From contig CM070873.1 of the NCBI GenBank assembly GCA_036365515.1, positions 73,310,529 to 73,374,528 of the forward strand: a stretch of 64,000 bases of DNA, read 5' to 3'. This DNA is from Torymus aiolomorphi (taxonomy: Eukaryota; Arthropoda; Insecta; Hymenoptera; Torymidae). The position numbers and the translations under genes were made by a program. Below, piece after piece: positions 1 to 10,924 of the stretch. How positions within the stretch are numbered: position 1 is the first letter of the stretch; every line of letters starts with the position of its first letter. Below the pieces are notes generated by a model. That model saw only the letters and a list, made by a program, of their open reading frames with translations. It was not told where the DNA came from and made no database searches.

Positions 1-786
1 CCATTGTTTGTGTAACCAACTAATACTCCTAATTGAGCTTTATCATCCCATTTACTTTGTCTTTTTTACTTCAGGTATTCTTACAAAGACTCTACTTCCA
101 TAAATTTTCAAATGTTTTACATTAGGTTTTCTACTGAAAAATATTTCATAAGGTGTTTTATTTTCTACAGTATTAGCAATTGTTCTGTTTTTTAAATATG
201 CTACTGCATTCATTACTTCTGGCCAATACCTTCTATGTATTCTAGCTTCTCTTAATAAGCATCTGCCAATGTCCATAGCAGTTCTATTATACCTTTCGGC
301 TACGCCGTTTAATTCATATACATATGATGGACATAGTAATAATTGTATGCCTTTTTGTCTTATAAAGTTATAAATTTCTTTGTTCAAATATTCTTTTCCA
401 TTATCGCATCTTAACTTTTTGACTCTCTTATTAAACTGATTTTCAACTAAGTTAATATAGTCGATGAAACAACTCACAGTTTCTGATTTAGTTTTAATGC
501 AATAAATTCTGGCACATTTACTGTAATCATCGATAAACGTTAAAAAATATTTTTCACCACCATAACCCATGGTGTTATGTGGTCCGTTCAAATCAGTATG
601 GATCAATTCTAGAGTTTCAGTTGCTCTAGTTCTATCGTTTTCAAACGGTTCATTTGACATTTTACTTTCTATGCAATTTGCACATTTCATATGTGTGCTT
701 TCTATTTTTTCTGGCAAACCATCTAATAATTTATTTTTTATTAGTATATTTAAATATTGGAAATTCACATGGCCTAATGCCCTATC
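1..786 (-). pseudogene. copia pre-integrase domain and integrase core
   Basis: This continues in the same frame as gag-PR. It shows LGHVNFQYL, then a Cys-X2-Cys pair (KCANCIESK) from the integrase zinc-binding domain. The DDE catalytic core follows: first Asp in HTDLNGP around 580-604, second Asp in LRCDNGKEY around 388-410, and Glu in LNGVAERYN around 296-320. The frame ends at a TAA at 54-52, but the copia-like sequence resumes one base out of frame at once (SKWDDKAQLG then VLVGY). The break is therefore a one-base indel and not the natural end. The integrase would cut and join element cDNA to host DNA. RT and RNase H are not in the window. Confidence 0.88.
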
Positions 787-2253
787 CTATTTCTCTTTTT
801 CAGTTAATTTTGTGACATTAGTATAAATTTTACTTTGATTCTTTTTTACATAACTTTTCATTTCTTGATATGCAACAGCTAATAATTTTTTATTTTGATC
901 AAATATTTTTGCGTTATTATTTTTCGCTACAATAGTACAGTTATTTTTTGTTATTCTAGAAAAGCTTAATATGTTTTTTCCTATATCTTTTACATAGTAT
1001 ACATTTTTTATATCAATTTCATTTTCGTTACCATATGTTTTAAAACAGGTTTTTACATTGCCAATTTTGGTGGCTTTCAAAATTTTACCATCAGGTAATT
1101 CTACATCTACATGATTTTCTAAGTTTACATATTTTTCGAAGAATTTACAATCGTTGACAATATGGTCCGAGCAACCACTATCTAATAACCACTTCATTTC
1201 ATTTGGATTTTCACTTGGTTCACTATACTTGTTCACTTGGGAACTAAACACTAGTGTGGCCCATGTTTGAGCTCCTCTGGAATTGTGTTCGTGATGACCT
1301 CTTCCTCTTGATTGATTCTGGTGATGACCTCTTCCTCGGCCACGACCTCTGTAACCTCCTTCTCGGTTGACGCCTCGCTGATGACTCTGTTGGTTTCTTT
1401 CTTGATTTCGATGTTCTTGTTGATTGTTGGGCCCTGCGTGCCAACAGTTCTTTTTGAAATGTCCGGGTTTTCCACAAACAAAACATTCCTTATTAATTTT
1501 GGCATTGAAAGTGCTAACACTTTTCTTTTCATTTTGATTTCTGTTCATATTTTTCTCCTTGATTTTAGATTTTACGTAATCTACTGTTCTTTGATCTTCG
1601 GATATCACATCAATAAAGTCACCGATATAACTGTAGTTAGGTGGTAGTGTTTTTAACAAATATCGCATTTTTTCGGACTCATCTATATTTCCTCCAGCTG
1701 ATTTGAATTCATTCACTGCTTTTTCAAAATATATGAAAAATTCTTCTACTGTGTCATAGTCCTTTAGCTTAATTTCATCAATTTTTCCTCTGCACAAAAT
1801 TTGTAAAGCCGTAGACTTATTCGTATATATCTTTTCAAATTTATTTATCATGTCACGAGCATTTGTGCAGTCTTTCACGTATTCTAGCTGTTTGTCGGAT
1901 ATTGTGCTTACTAAAATCGTTCTTGCTTTTAAGGCTTTCTTTCTCCATTCTGGTTCGGTTTCTGCTTCCAATTTTAACCTTACTGCAGGCTCTTTGCACT
2001 CCTTGTACTCCAATAGCATCATTAATCTAATTTTCCAACTTGAATAATTTTCTCCGTCGAAAATTGGTATAACAATATCTTCAATTTTGGCTTACTTTGC
2101 CATTTCGATTTCTTTAATTTTTATTATTTTATCTATTTCACTTTTTTGAATAATAATCTTTTTGAGTTCTTTCAGAAGTAATTTTCTACATTTGTTTCTT
2201 AAATCTTTATCGAAAACAACGTGTTTATTTGCTAACTCACTTTCGTCACTCAT
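787..2253 (-). pseudogene. copia gag and aspartic protease, broken
   Basis: The frame opens at an ATG at 2253, meets a TAA at 2094-2092 after 53 codons, and then stays open from 2091 to a TAG at 789-787. The copia-type gag N-terminus, with a phenylalanine-aspartate-glycine then tryptophan-lysine pattern, lies immediately after the first stop. The original start was therefore probably the ATG at 2103 or nearby. A CCHC zinc knuckle (CX2CX4HX4C, core CFVCGKPGHFKKNC) lies around 1446-1487 and is followed by an Arg/Gly/Gln/His-rich stretch. The protease active site DSG sits around 1170-1190 in the context WLLDSGCSDHIV. The TAG at 789-787 falls just before the LGH segment of the pre-integrase domain, where copia proteins usually carry a tryptophan. 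Both stops are in the same frame as the rest, so the decay is by substitution. Confidence 0.88.
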
Positions 2254-2270
2254 ATAATCGTGTTTAACCT

Positions 2271-5204
2271 ATCTATCTAAAAAAACATATTACAAAAGTT
2301 TAAACTAAGGCAAATACATATTAGTCTCTTTCCCACCCTATCTCTCCCTTCCTCTCTTACCGACCTCTCTCTCTCTCTCGCTCTCTCTCTGGCTCTCTCT
2401 CTTTATCTCTCCCTCTCTCTCAAAATCCAGCAAACTGAGTACCAAAAACTTTAATGAGTGCTCAAATATTTTTTTAGAAGAATCAACACGTTTTTTAAAA
2501 GCTAATTTTTTAATAAAACTTTCTACGAAAGTATAAAATAAGGCAAGTATAGACGTTTTTTCTGGATAATCTATAAAAAACAACACAATTTATCTAGTCC
2601 TTTTATTTCTTCGAATCTCATCTATTCAATAAACACTTTCTACAAATGGTAATAATTTTTTTCATGACTGTACAAATAATCTATAAAATAATAATATTTA
2701 TGATTTTGTAAAAGAAATCAAATAAATACGAATGAAAAAGTCTTTTAATTCTTTGAGTCATTGTATGCTGAACAAATTATATGTAAGTACATTCAAAAAA
2801 TTGTTCACTGCAAATCAAACAAACGAAAGTTGTGAAATCAATTATCGATAGTCAAGTAATGCAAACAACTCTCGGAAACTACTGTATGACTGTTCTCAGA
2901 AATATATTCAAATTTGTTCATCTTTCTGAGCTATAGAAATTAAACACAAGAAAGTACTGAAATCAATTTATTGTAGTCAAGTACCGGCCATAAGTTAACT
3001 TGACTGACATAATAGAACTTTTCGTATCTAGCGTGTAAAATTACATTTTACGCCCACGTTGTAACTTCAAAATTATTCAGCCAGCGGGCATAAAATACTA
3101 CTTAGCGCCCAAGAGGCCCAATAGCTCACATACTCTTACAAAACTTTATAGAACCTACGCACTTTACGCCCGTGTGGTCGAAAATTATTTTAATTATATA
3201 ACTGTAATGCCTTCTCTTTATTTCTAAAATTCATAAGAATTTTTTAGATATTTACAAAAAGTCAAAGCCTATATAAAAAAAATTACATAGTTACCAACAC
3301 ATCACTATTTTTCATGATTCTTTCTCAATTTTGAACTTTCTATAATATTACGCACCTTGGGAGGAAAAGAGAAGTCTAGAGCTGCTCTAGCAGGGGTAGT
3401 CCTCCAATCTCCCATATATACTTGGCGGGCCCGACGATTTGCAGTTCAAGGTGTAAGACATGGTCATTTTCATATAACTATTCATATGTTTAAAGATCAG
3501 ATAAAATGTATAAATGGGTTGCTTCTAGATATTAACTACTGATCCATGAATCTATCGCTCTGTTTTTAAATAGAAAGTGCAAACCCGCCTGAAAGTATCA
3601 TATGAGATCTCATATGTAATTCCATAATATATAAAATTGCAGATGACATCGCATATGAGATCTGATACGAGATATGCGATGCCTGAAATTCTCATATGAG
3701 ATCTTATATGATATTTACACGAGGGAAAAGGATATACAATAGGGTGCATATAAAACGGTTAGTAAAATGTAAAGCACTTTTAAGTAGACTATAAATTTAT
3801 ATGAATTTTTTATTTTATTCTCGTTTAAAAAGGACGGACACAAAGAAAAATATTGTGGGTAATAAAAGTAAATCATGATTCTGCACATATAGGGATGTTG
3901 TACTTAACGGTACTAATTAAAAATTAAAGCCAATGTAATTATTTATAGTAGACTTATAGGTATAAATATTGTTAATGAATTTATGCAAAAATTTTGTATT
4001 CTATATTTAAGTAGCCCACCGGTAAACTGCAAATCGTCGGGCCCGCCAAGTATGTATGGGAGATCGGAGGACCACCTCTGCTAGAGCAGCTCTAGACTTT
4101 TCTTTTCCTCCCAAGGTGCGGAATATTATAGAAAGTTCAAAATTGGGAAAGAATCGTGAAAAATAGTGATGTGTTGGTAACTATCTAATTTTATTATATA
4201 GGCTTTGACTTTTCGTAAATATCTAAAAAAATTCTTATGAATTTTAAAAATAAAGAGAAGGCATTATAGTTATATAATTAAAATAATTTTCGCCCACACG
4301 GGCGTAAAGTGCGTAGGTTCTATAAAGTTTTGTAAGAGTATGTGAGCTATTGGGCCACTTGGGCGCTAAGTAGTATTTTATGCCCGCTGGCTGAATAATT
4401 TTGAAGTTACAACGTGGGCGTAAAATGTAATTTTACACGCTAGATACGAAAAGTTCTATTATGTCAGTCAAGTTAACTTATGGCCGGTACTTGACTACAA
4501 TAAATTGATTTCAGTACTTTCTTGTGTTTAATTTCTATAGCTCAGAAAGATGAACAAATTTGAATATATTTCTGAGAACAGTCATACAGTAGTTTCCGAG
4601 AGTTGTTTGCATTACTTGACTATCGATAATTGATTTCACAACTTTCGTTTGTTTGATTTGCAGTGAACAATTTTTTGAATGTACTTACATATAATTTGTT
4701 CAGCATACAATGACTCAAAGAATTAAAAGACTTCTTCATTCGTATTTATTTGATTTCTTTTATAAAATCATAAATATTATTATTTTATAGATTATTTGTA
4801 CAGTCATGAAAAAAATTATTACCATTTGTAGAGAGTGTTTATTGAATAGATGAGATTCGAAGAAATAAAAGGACTAGATAAATTGTGTTGTTTTTTATAG
4901 ATTATCCAGAAAAAACGTCTATACTTGCCTTATTTTATACTTTCGTAGAAAGTTTTATTAAAAAATTAGCTTTTAAAAAACGTGTTGATTCTTCTAAAAA
5001 ATATTTAAGCACTCATTAAAGTTTTTGGTACTCAGTTTGCCGGATGTTGAGAGAGAGGGAGAGATAGAGAGAGAGAGCCAGAGAGAGAGAGAGAGCGCGA
5101 GAGAGAGAGAGGTCGGAAAGAGAGGAGGGAGAGATAGGGTGGGAGAGAGACTAATAGGTACTTGCCTTAGTTAAAACTTTTGTAATATGTTTGTTTAGAT
5201 AGAT
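2271..5204. mobile_element. 2.9 kb foldback element with ~1.18 kb terminal inverted repeats
   Basis: 2271-3446 and 4025-5204 are inverted copies of each other; paired coordinates sum to about 7471-7475. They enclose a 578-bp unique centre. The outer parts carry CT-rich (left) and GA-rich (right) tracts at 2341-2410 and 5045-5150. The centre contains a perfect 18-bp palindrome CATATGAGATCTCATATG at 3599-3616 and relaxed copies of it around 3650 and 3690. No transposase is encoded; all open frames here are short and mirrored between the two arms, as expected for a non-autonomous foldback. I could not define a target-site duplication. The right-hand large arm (50660-53257) holds this element minus its last ~336 bp. 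Confidence 0.85.
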
Positions 5205-5509
5205 TTCATAACTTTTTAAGAGAAAATAATAATTACATAATGTGATAACGTTATAAGAGTTTATTATAGTATATTTTTAATGTCATTATTAAATTGCTGT
5301 ATTGTTATTCATAAAAGATTTAAATTGGAAGAAACAGTCAAATTTTTCTTCAAGGAGCTCTATAAAATGATTATATTAATTAATTTTTTGAAATAATTTA
5401 ATCAAACATGTATTTTCTTAGGTGTGATGATAAATTAACAATATTATTAATTGTAAAATCATATGAAAAAAAACATAATTCTTATTATTTTTATAGAAAG
5501 TTTTTATTT

Positions 5510-5830
5510 GTACAGTCATGAAAAAAATTATTACCATTTGTAGAGAGTGCTTATTAAATAGATGAGATTATAAGAAATTAAAGGACTACATAAATTGTGT
5601 TGTTAAAACGTAAATAAATTTTTTTTTTTTTTAAACATGTTGATTATTTAAAAAAAAATTTTTAAACTCTTATGAAAGTTTTTGGTACAGAGTTTGACGG
5701 ATGTTGAGAGAGAAAGAGAGTGGGAAGGGAGCGGAAGAAATAGAGGGCGAGAGAGAGGGGAGAAGAGACGGAGGGAGAGTAGATTATACAGAAAAAATGT
5801 CTGTACTTGCCTTATTTTATAACTTCGCAG
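5510..5830. repeat. Degenerate partial copy of the foldback terminal region
   Basis: The sequence from the run TGTACAGTCATGAAAAAAAT onward, through a GA-rich tract and the words that follow, repeats 4795-5160 in the same orientation with many differences and small indels. It is probably a decayed second copy of the 2271-5204 element's right end. The stretch 5205-5509 between them is AT-rich and I see nothing else in it. Confidence 0.6.
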
Positions 5831-5894
5831 AAAGTTTCATATCAACAATATTATTTGGTTGGTAAAGGCGCTTATGGTAGAGTGTGAATCATAA

Positions 5895-6140
5895 TTTTGT
5901 ATCTTGAGTCTAATGGCCAATTGTCTACCAGGAAAGGTTTAAATAAATGGACACCATTTATTTTTAACCGACGTTTCGGACACTTTTCGTGTCCCTCTTC
6001 AGGTGCTATTACGTCGAGATGTAATGGCACCTGAAGAGGGACACGAAAAAAGTGCCCGAAACGTCGGTTAAAAATAAATGGTGTCCATTTATTTAAACTT
6101 TTCCTGGTAGACAATTGGCCATTAGACTCAAGATACAAAA
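5895..6140. mobile_element. 246-bp hairpin MITE (MITE1, left-arm copy)
   Basis: The two halves are near-perfect reverse complements, from TTTTGTATCTTGAGTC at the left edge to its complement at 6125-6140. They fold into a single long hairpin with a short loop near 6013-6020. Each half carries the phrase CTGAAGA, a short stem, then GAAACGTC, which resembles a hammerhead catalytic core. There is no coding capacity. An identical copy sits at 49723-49968 in the right arm. A related single-sided motif occurs near 56488. Confidence 0.85.
6031..6065 (+). other. Hammerhead-like core inside MITE1
   Basis: CTGAAGA (6031-6037) fits the hammerhead CUGANGA box. A stem follows: GGG/CCC, a bulged A, then CAC/GTG, with an A-rich loop. 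Then come GAA (6058-6060) and the self-complementary ACGT-C (6061-6065). The minus strand of the other half encodes the same arrangement. Stem I is not convincing: only one pair is seen next to the core. Helix III would be two base pairs, or would form between two molecules. This is a candidate motif only. Confidence 0.4.
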
Positions 6141-6577
6141 CAACAATATTATTATTTGTACAGTTAATAATTACATAATGTGATAACGTTATGACAGTTT
6201 ATACAGTATATTTTTAATATCATTATTAAATAGTAGTATTGGTATTAACAAAAGTTTTAAATTCGAATCTTCTTTTAAGCTGTTTTTTCTATAGAATGCC
6301 TTGTGGGTTCTTTCAATTTGACAGACGTGTAATTTATGTATTTGTTAACAGTTCTACTTATAAACTGTTCAATCAAGATCTTCTTATCCATACGATTCAT
6401 ACGTTCTGATACTCTGTAAAAATAAAAACAAAAGTTCACAAAGTAACAATACTTATTATTATATTAATAACAGTTTTCTACTATATAAAAGTTTGCTACT
6501 TATCTGAATATTTATATTTTCATTTCAAAGTACAAATATACTTCTGATCTTGCATGTAATAACCACTGTCGAAGAAA

Positions 6578-6839
6578 ATGAACCTACTATGGAGCGCATC
6601 ACCTAGACCTCATCAAAGGCTACCTCGAACACCTGAACCTACTATTACATACGCCCTGACATCTAAATGCAAAAAACTACGGAGCGCAACACCTAGACAT
6701 CGTCATCGGCTACCTCGAACACCTGGACCTCCTATTACATTCGCCCTAACATCTAAATGCAAAAAACTACGGAGCGCACCACCTAGACATCGTCATCGGC
6801 TACCTGGAACACCTGGATTTCCTATAAAATGCGCCCTGA
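6578..6839. repeat. 90-bp tandem satellite, short block
   Basis: About three head-to-tail units of a 90-bp repeat, each containing the words CTAGACATCGTCATCGGCTA and AAATGCAAAAAACTACGGAG. Because 90 is a multiple of three, an open frame persists through the array and repeats a 30-residue Lys/Arg/Pro-rich pattern; this is not evidence for a gene. The array resumes at 7264 after a MITE insertion. Confidence 0.9.
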
Positions 6840-6844
6840 CATAT

Positions 6845-7258
6845 GGGGAATTCTCAGGAACTTTTACTTTATGTCACTCTTTTTTTTAAGCAATTTATTG
6901 CTGCTATTAGCGGTGCATGAGAAGCACATGAACCAGAGAGAGTGTAAAAGCTTCAATTTTTACGTAGAAAACCAGTCCTGTAAACCATATTAGTGTGCCA
7001 CGCTTGCCCAATTCGGAGCATATAAAAAACTGTCGAAAAAACTCAACTTTTCAAAAGTAGACCTTCTTCGACAGTTTTTTATATGCTCCGAATTGGCCAA
7101 GCGTGGCACACTAATATGGTTTACAGGACTGGTTTTCTACGTAAAAATTGAAGCTTTTACACCCTGTCTGGTTCATGTGCTTCTCACGCACCGCTAATAG
7201 CAGCAATAAATTGCTTAAAAAAAGAGTGACATAAAAGTAAAAGTTCCTGAGAATTACT
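6845..7258. mobile_element. 414-bp foldback MITE inserted in the satellite (MITE2, left-arm copy)
   Basis: Inverted repeats of about 190 bp run inward from AATTCTCAGGAAC to a centre near 7050. The element splits a 90-bp satellite unit, and CATAT is present on both sides (6840-6844 and 7259-7263), consistent with a 5-bp target duplication. The last few bases of the two ends do not match, so the exact edges may be off by 3-4 bp. The same insertion is present in the right arm at about 48605-49018, so it predates the duplication. Confidence 0.85.
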
Positions 7259-7263
7259 CATAT

Positions 7264-9015
7264 AAATGCAAAGAGCTACGGTGCGCACCTCATCGACTAC
7301 CCCGAACACCTGGACCACGTATTAGATGCACCCTGAGATCTAATCGCAAAAAATTACGGAGCGCAAACCTAGACTCCATTATCGGCCACCCCAAAGACCT
7401 AGACCACGCATTCGATGCGTTCCCATATCTAGAGGTAAAAAACTACGAAGCGCAACACCTAGATATCATCATCGGCTACCTCGAACACCTAGAATTCATG
7501 TAAAATGCGCACTGACATATAAATGCAAAAAACTACGGTGCGCACCACCTAGACATCATCCTCGGCTACCCCGAACACTTGGACCACGTATTAGATGCAC
7601 CCTGAGATCTAATCGCAAAAACCTACGGAGCGCACAACCTAGACTCCATCATCGGCCACCCCAAAGACCTAGACCACGGATTCGATGCGTTCCAATACCT
7701 AGAGGTAAAAAACTACGAAGCGCACCACCTAGACATCGTCATCGGCTACCTCGAACACCTAGACTTCCTGTAAAATGCGCGCTGATATATAAATGCAAAA
7801 AACTAACGGGCTCACCACCTAGACATCATCCTCGGCTACCCCGAACACCTGGACCTCCTATTAGATGCGCCGTGACATCTAAATGCAAAAAACTACGGAG
7901 CGCACCACCTAGACATCGTCATCGGCTACCTCGAACACCTAGACTTCCTGTAAAATGCGCGCTGATATACAAATGCAAAAAACTACGGTGCTCACCACCT
8001 AGACATCATCCTCGGCTACCCCGAACACCTGGACCCCCTATTAGATGCGCCCTGACATATAAATGCAAAAAGCTACGGTGCGCACCACCTAGACATCATC
8101 ATCGGCTACCTCGAACACCTGGACCACGTATTAGATGCACCCTGAGTTCTAATCATCAAAAACTACGGAGCGCACAACCTAGACTCCGTTATCGGCCACC
8201 TCAAAGACCTAGACCACGCATTCGATGCGTTCCAATACCTAGAGGTAAAAAACTACGAAGCTCACCACCTAGACATCGTCATCGGCTACCTCGAACACCT
8301 AGACTTCCTGTAAAATGCGCACTCACATATAAATGCAAAAAACTACGGTGCGCACCACGTAGACATCATGCTCGGCTACCCCGAACACCTGGACCTCCTA
8401 TTAGATGCGCCGTGACATCTAAATGCAAAAAACTACGGAGTGCACCACCTAGACATCGTCATCGGCTACCTCGAGTACCTGGACCTCCTATTACATTCGC
8501 CCTGACATCTAAATGCAAAAAACTACGGAGCGCACCACCTAGACATCGTCATCGGCTACCTCGAACACCTAGACTTCCTGTAAAATGCGCACTCACATAT
8601 AAATGCAAAAACTACGGTGCGCACCACCTAGACATCATGCTCGGCTACCCCGAACACCTGGACCTCCTATTAGATGCGCCGTGACATCTAAATGCAAAAA
8701 ACTACGGAGCGCACCACCTAGACATCGTCATCGGCTACCTCGAATATCTGGACCTCCTATTACATTCGCCCTGACATCTAAATGCAAAAAACCACGAAGC
8801 GCACCACCTAGACGTCAGCATCGGCTACCCCGAACACCTGGACCACGTATTAGATGCACCCTGAGATCTAATCACAAAAAACTACGGAGCGCACTACCTA
8901 GACTCCATCATCGGCCACCTCAATGACCTAGACCACGCATTCGATGCGTTCCAATACCTAGAGGTAAAACGCTACGGAGTGCACCACCTAGACATCATCT
9001 TCGGCTACCCCGAAG
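7264..9015. repeat. 90-bp tandem satellite, main block
   Basis: Roughly 19 units of the 90-bp repeat. Three or more subtypes alternate, distinguished by whether the variable part reads GACCTCCTATTA, GACTTCCTGTAAA or GACCACGTATTA. One base is missing near 8600 compared with the right-arm copy, which splits the long open frame. The protein frame repeats a Cys-Lys-Lys-Leu-Arg-Ser then Arg-His-Arg-Leu-Pro-Arg pattern. I regard it as non-coding because the period alone keeps it open. Confidence 0.92.
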
Positions 9016-9079
9016 GCTTTACCTCGAGTTCCTCGGGTACAGTTCGGATGAGCCTCGAATTCACCTGAAGCTAGCCGCG

Positions 9080-9335
9080 GGTGTGCCTCGGATTAGCCTC
9101 GGCAGCACCTCGGCTGTACCTCGGCTCGAGCCGCGGCAAATCCGGGGCTGGAGCCGAGGTCCGAGCCGAGGTAAAGCCGAGGTCCGAGCCGAGTTCTAGC
9201 CGAGGCTCGACCGAGGTCCAACCGAGGCTCGACCGAGGTCCGAGCCGAGGTAAAGCCGAGGTCCAAACCGAGGTCCCAGCCGAGGTAAAGCCGAGGTCCG
9301 AGCCGAGGTAAAGCCGAGGTCCGAGCCGAGTACTC
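9080..9335. repeat. GC-rich short tandem array
   Basis: Alternating copies of CCGAGGTCCGAG and CCGAGGTAAAG, ending around the word CCGAGTACTC. The array is strikingly GC-rich compared with its surroundings. The mirror copy is at 46530-46785. Open frames on both strands are by-products of the repeat. Confidence 0.85.
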
Positions 9336-10008
9336 TATACCTTTGTAAAAGTCTACATTGTTATGACTCATCTCGCGCAATTCGATCTTACATATGAAGT
9401 GTCATGACAGAAATTTTAAAACGTCGATTTCTCGAAAACACGTACAAGTGGGTTAGGTCGTTATTCCGGAAAGCCACAGATATTATGTTCATGTTTATAT
9501 GTATGTGTATATACATATATAGAGGTATATACATAGAGAGAGGTTATGTACTAATAAACATATATACTGTATATAATAAAAAATATACATATGTTTATGT
9601 CTCTTCTTCTCTCCCTCTCTCTCTATCTATATTATACGGCCATTATCACTGCTTAACTCTTCATGGTCATTAATTCCGGGTGATTGTATCTGTGTATATA
9701 TACATAACATATATGACGTCACAGGAAGTCGGGAAAAACCGGATGCGAGGCTGAATACCATGGAGAAAGTTAAGAAATCGGAAAGCCGACAAAAAAAAAT
9801 TCAGTGCCTTATATCTTTTGAATGAGATAATCTTTTTAAATAAAATCTTTTGATTTGAGTAGAGCAATGAAATGGCTTTCGATTAAGAGGGATATGTTAT
9901 ATAGTTAAAACTAGCGCAATAGGTGTATAAGCTCATAGAATTTCTCGTACATCCATTTCAATGTATATCATCACGCGGTCGTCCTAAGGCTCTTCTATAC
10001 TTGCCTTC
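9336..10008. other. Unassigned part of the left arm
   Basis: AT-rich sequence with TATA/GTAT-rich and CT-rich short stretches around 9490-9640. No protein similarity recognised. It is duplicated in the right arm at about 45857-46530, with a small indel near 9620. Confidence 0.5.
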
Positions 10009-10032
10009 GGAACGCTCCCGCGTTCCTTGATA
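10009..10032 (-). other. Hairpin-bearing terminus of the left arm
   Basis: GGAACGC (10009-10015), a TCCC loop, GCGTTCC (10020-10026), then TTGA. Read on the minus strand, the boundary is A followed by TCAAGG, which fits the A|TC 5' junction of Helitrons. Similarity to the right arm stops within two bases of this point. A diverged third example lies at 42097-42117. Confidence 0.55.
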
Positions 10033-10680
10033 CGTTTACTGTATAAACCTCATGGTGCGCACGTGCTCTATGCTTGAGCTCTGCGGCGTGTTTCACTCGC
10101 CAACTTTAATCCGCTGACATCGCATTTTTTTACCATTATTTTTGAAAAAATCTTTTTATATTTCAGTAGTTTATTACTTTTACTTCATTATTATGTGTAT
10201 ATTTTTTAATTTTAATTGTTCTCTACTTATTCTTTTTCACTTCAAACTTCGTGTCGTGTTGACCACGTTTTTGTGACCCTTTTACACTTTTTCTTTAATC
10301 CCTCGACATCGGACCTTTTTTATGCTTATTTTTCAAAAATCGTTTTATATTTCGGTAGCTAACAATTTTTATTTTCTGTTCATGTATTTATTTTTCACTT
10401 TCCAGTATTCCAAACTGATTATTTTTCACTTTAAACTTTGAGTCTTTCTGACCACGTTTTTTCTTTAATTATTCTTCTTGTTACATAACTGTTGATTATT
10501 CTTTAATTCACTTTTATTCCATTATTGAATTTTAATACTTGTGTTTCACTTTTATTAACTACCGTTAATTTTCACGTGGCTTTTCAAACCTCACTTGGTT
10601 TTATCCCCCCCCCCCCCCATTATCTCTATAGGACTCGAAAGTCCATATAGTAGATAATAAATTTTAACACTTACCAACCA
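10033..10680. other. Region between the arm terminus and the LTR; poly-C tract
   Basis: AT-rich sequence with two loosely similar segments (around 10100-10200 and 10300-10400, sharing a TTTTATATTTC.GTAG word) and a run of 13 or more C at 10605-10618. No coding similarity. If the LTR at 10695-10923 belongs to the copia element, this is its leader. Confidence 0.4.
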
Positions 10681-10694
10681 GGCACCTGCTACCA
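10681..10694 (-). promoter_or_regulatory. Putative primer-binding site
   Basis: On the minus strand the sequence directly after the LTR is TGGTAGCAGGTGCC. Its first nine bases complement the CTGCTACCA 3' end of animal initiator tRNA-Met, and its position directly after the LTR is canonical. The match weakens after nine bases. Confidence 0.55.
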
Positions 10695-10923
10695 TGTTGG
10701 ATAATTTTGGGGATAAGAATAAGTTGAGGTTATTATTAATAGTATGTTTATTAACAAAATGGGATGAGATTACATTGGTAAGCACGCGTCTGACTCACAT
10801 GGCTTTCTCGTGACGACTAACTATACATGCGCTGTCGGCGCTCGCGATACTCTCTCTCTACTCACACACACTCACATGCATCTAGCTATGTTCAGGAGCG
10901 TAGCATTTATACATATTCCAACA
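10695..10923 (-). mobile_element. 229-bp LTR, minus orientation (probable copia 5' LTR)
   Basis: It is bounded by the inverted heptamers TGTTGGA (10695-10701) and TCCAACA (10917-10923). On the minus strand it starts TGTTGGAATATGTATAAATG, so a TATA-like box lies about 12 bp in, unusually near the LTR start. A primer-binding site follows at its other edge. It abuts an interrupted Helitron helicase frame at 10925, as expected of an insertion. No partner LTR is in the window, so the 5-bp target duplication (would be GAACG) cannot be tested. Orientation and class match the copia fragment at 1-2253. Confidence 0.6.
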
Positions 10924-10924
10924 G

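Larger units (their letters stand above)
1..2253 (-). mobile_element. Ty1/copia retrotransposon, 5' half, degenerate, running off the window
   Basis: Reading leftward, one frame encodes gag, a zinc knuckle, an aspartic protease and then integrase, which is the gag-PR-IN order of Ty1/copia elements. RT and RNase H would follow and lie beyond position 1. The frame is interrupted by in-frame stops at 2094-2092 and 789-787 and by a one-base shift near 53-60, so this copy cannot make the polyprotein. No LTR adjoins the gag start: a large palindromic element begins at 2271. A matching minus-strand LTR with a primer-binding site lies 8.4 kb away at 10681-10923 and may be its displaced 5' end (inference). 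Confidence 0.9.
2607..10032. repeat. Left arm of a 7.4 kb inverted duplication
   Basis: This block is repeated in reverse complement at 45833-53257; paired positions sum to 55863-55865 along the whole length. Identity is very high by eye: scattered substitutions and a few one-base indels, for example one that changes the satellite reading frame near 8600. The inner end (10032) coincides with a hairpin-bearing terminus. The outer end (2607) falls inside the inverted repeat of the 2271-5204 foldback. The arm contains that foldback, a hairpin MITE, the 90-bp satellite with an embedded MITE, and a GC-rich tandem array. Confidence 0.95.

Noticed and set aside
10605..10618. Poly-C run as a polypurine tract for the nearby LTR
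   Set aside because: On the minus strand it is a G run, but it lies on the primer-binding-site side of the LTR, about 60 bp beyond that site, whereas a polypurine tract should directly precede a 3' LTR.
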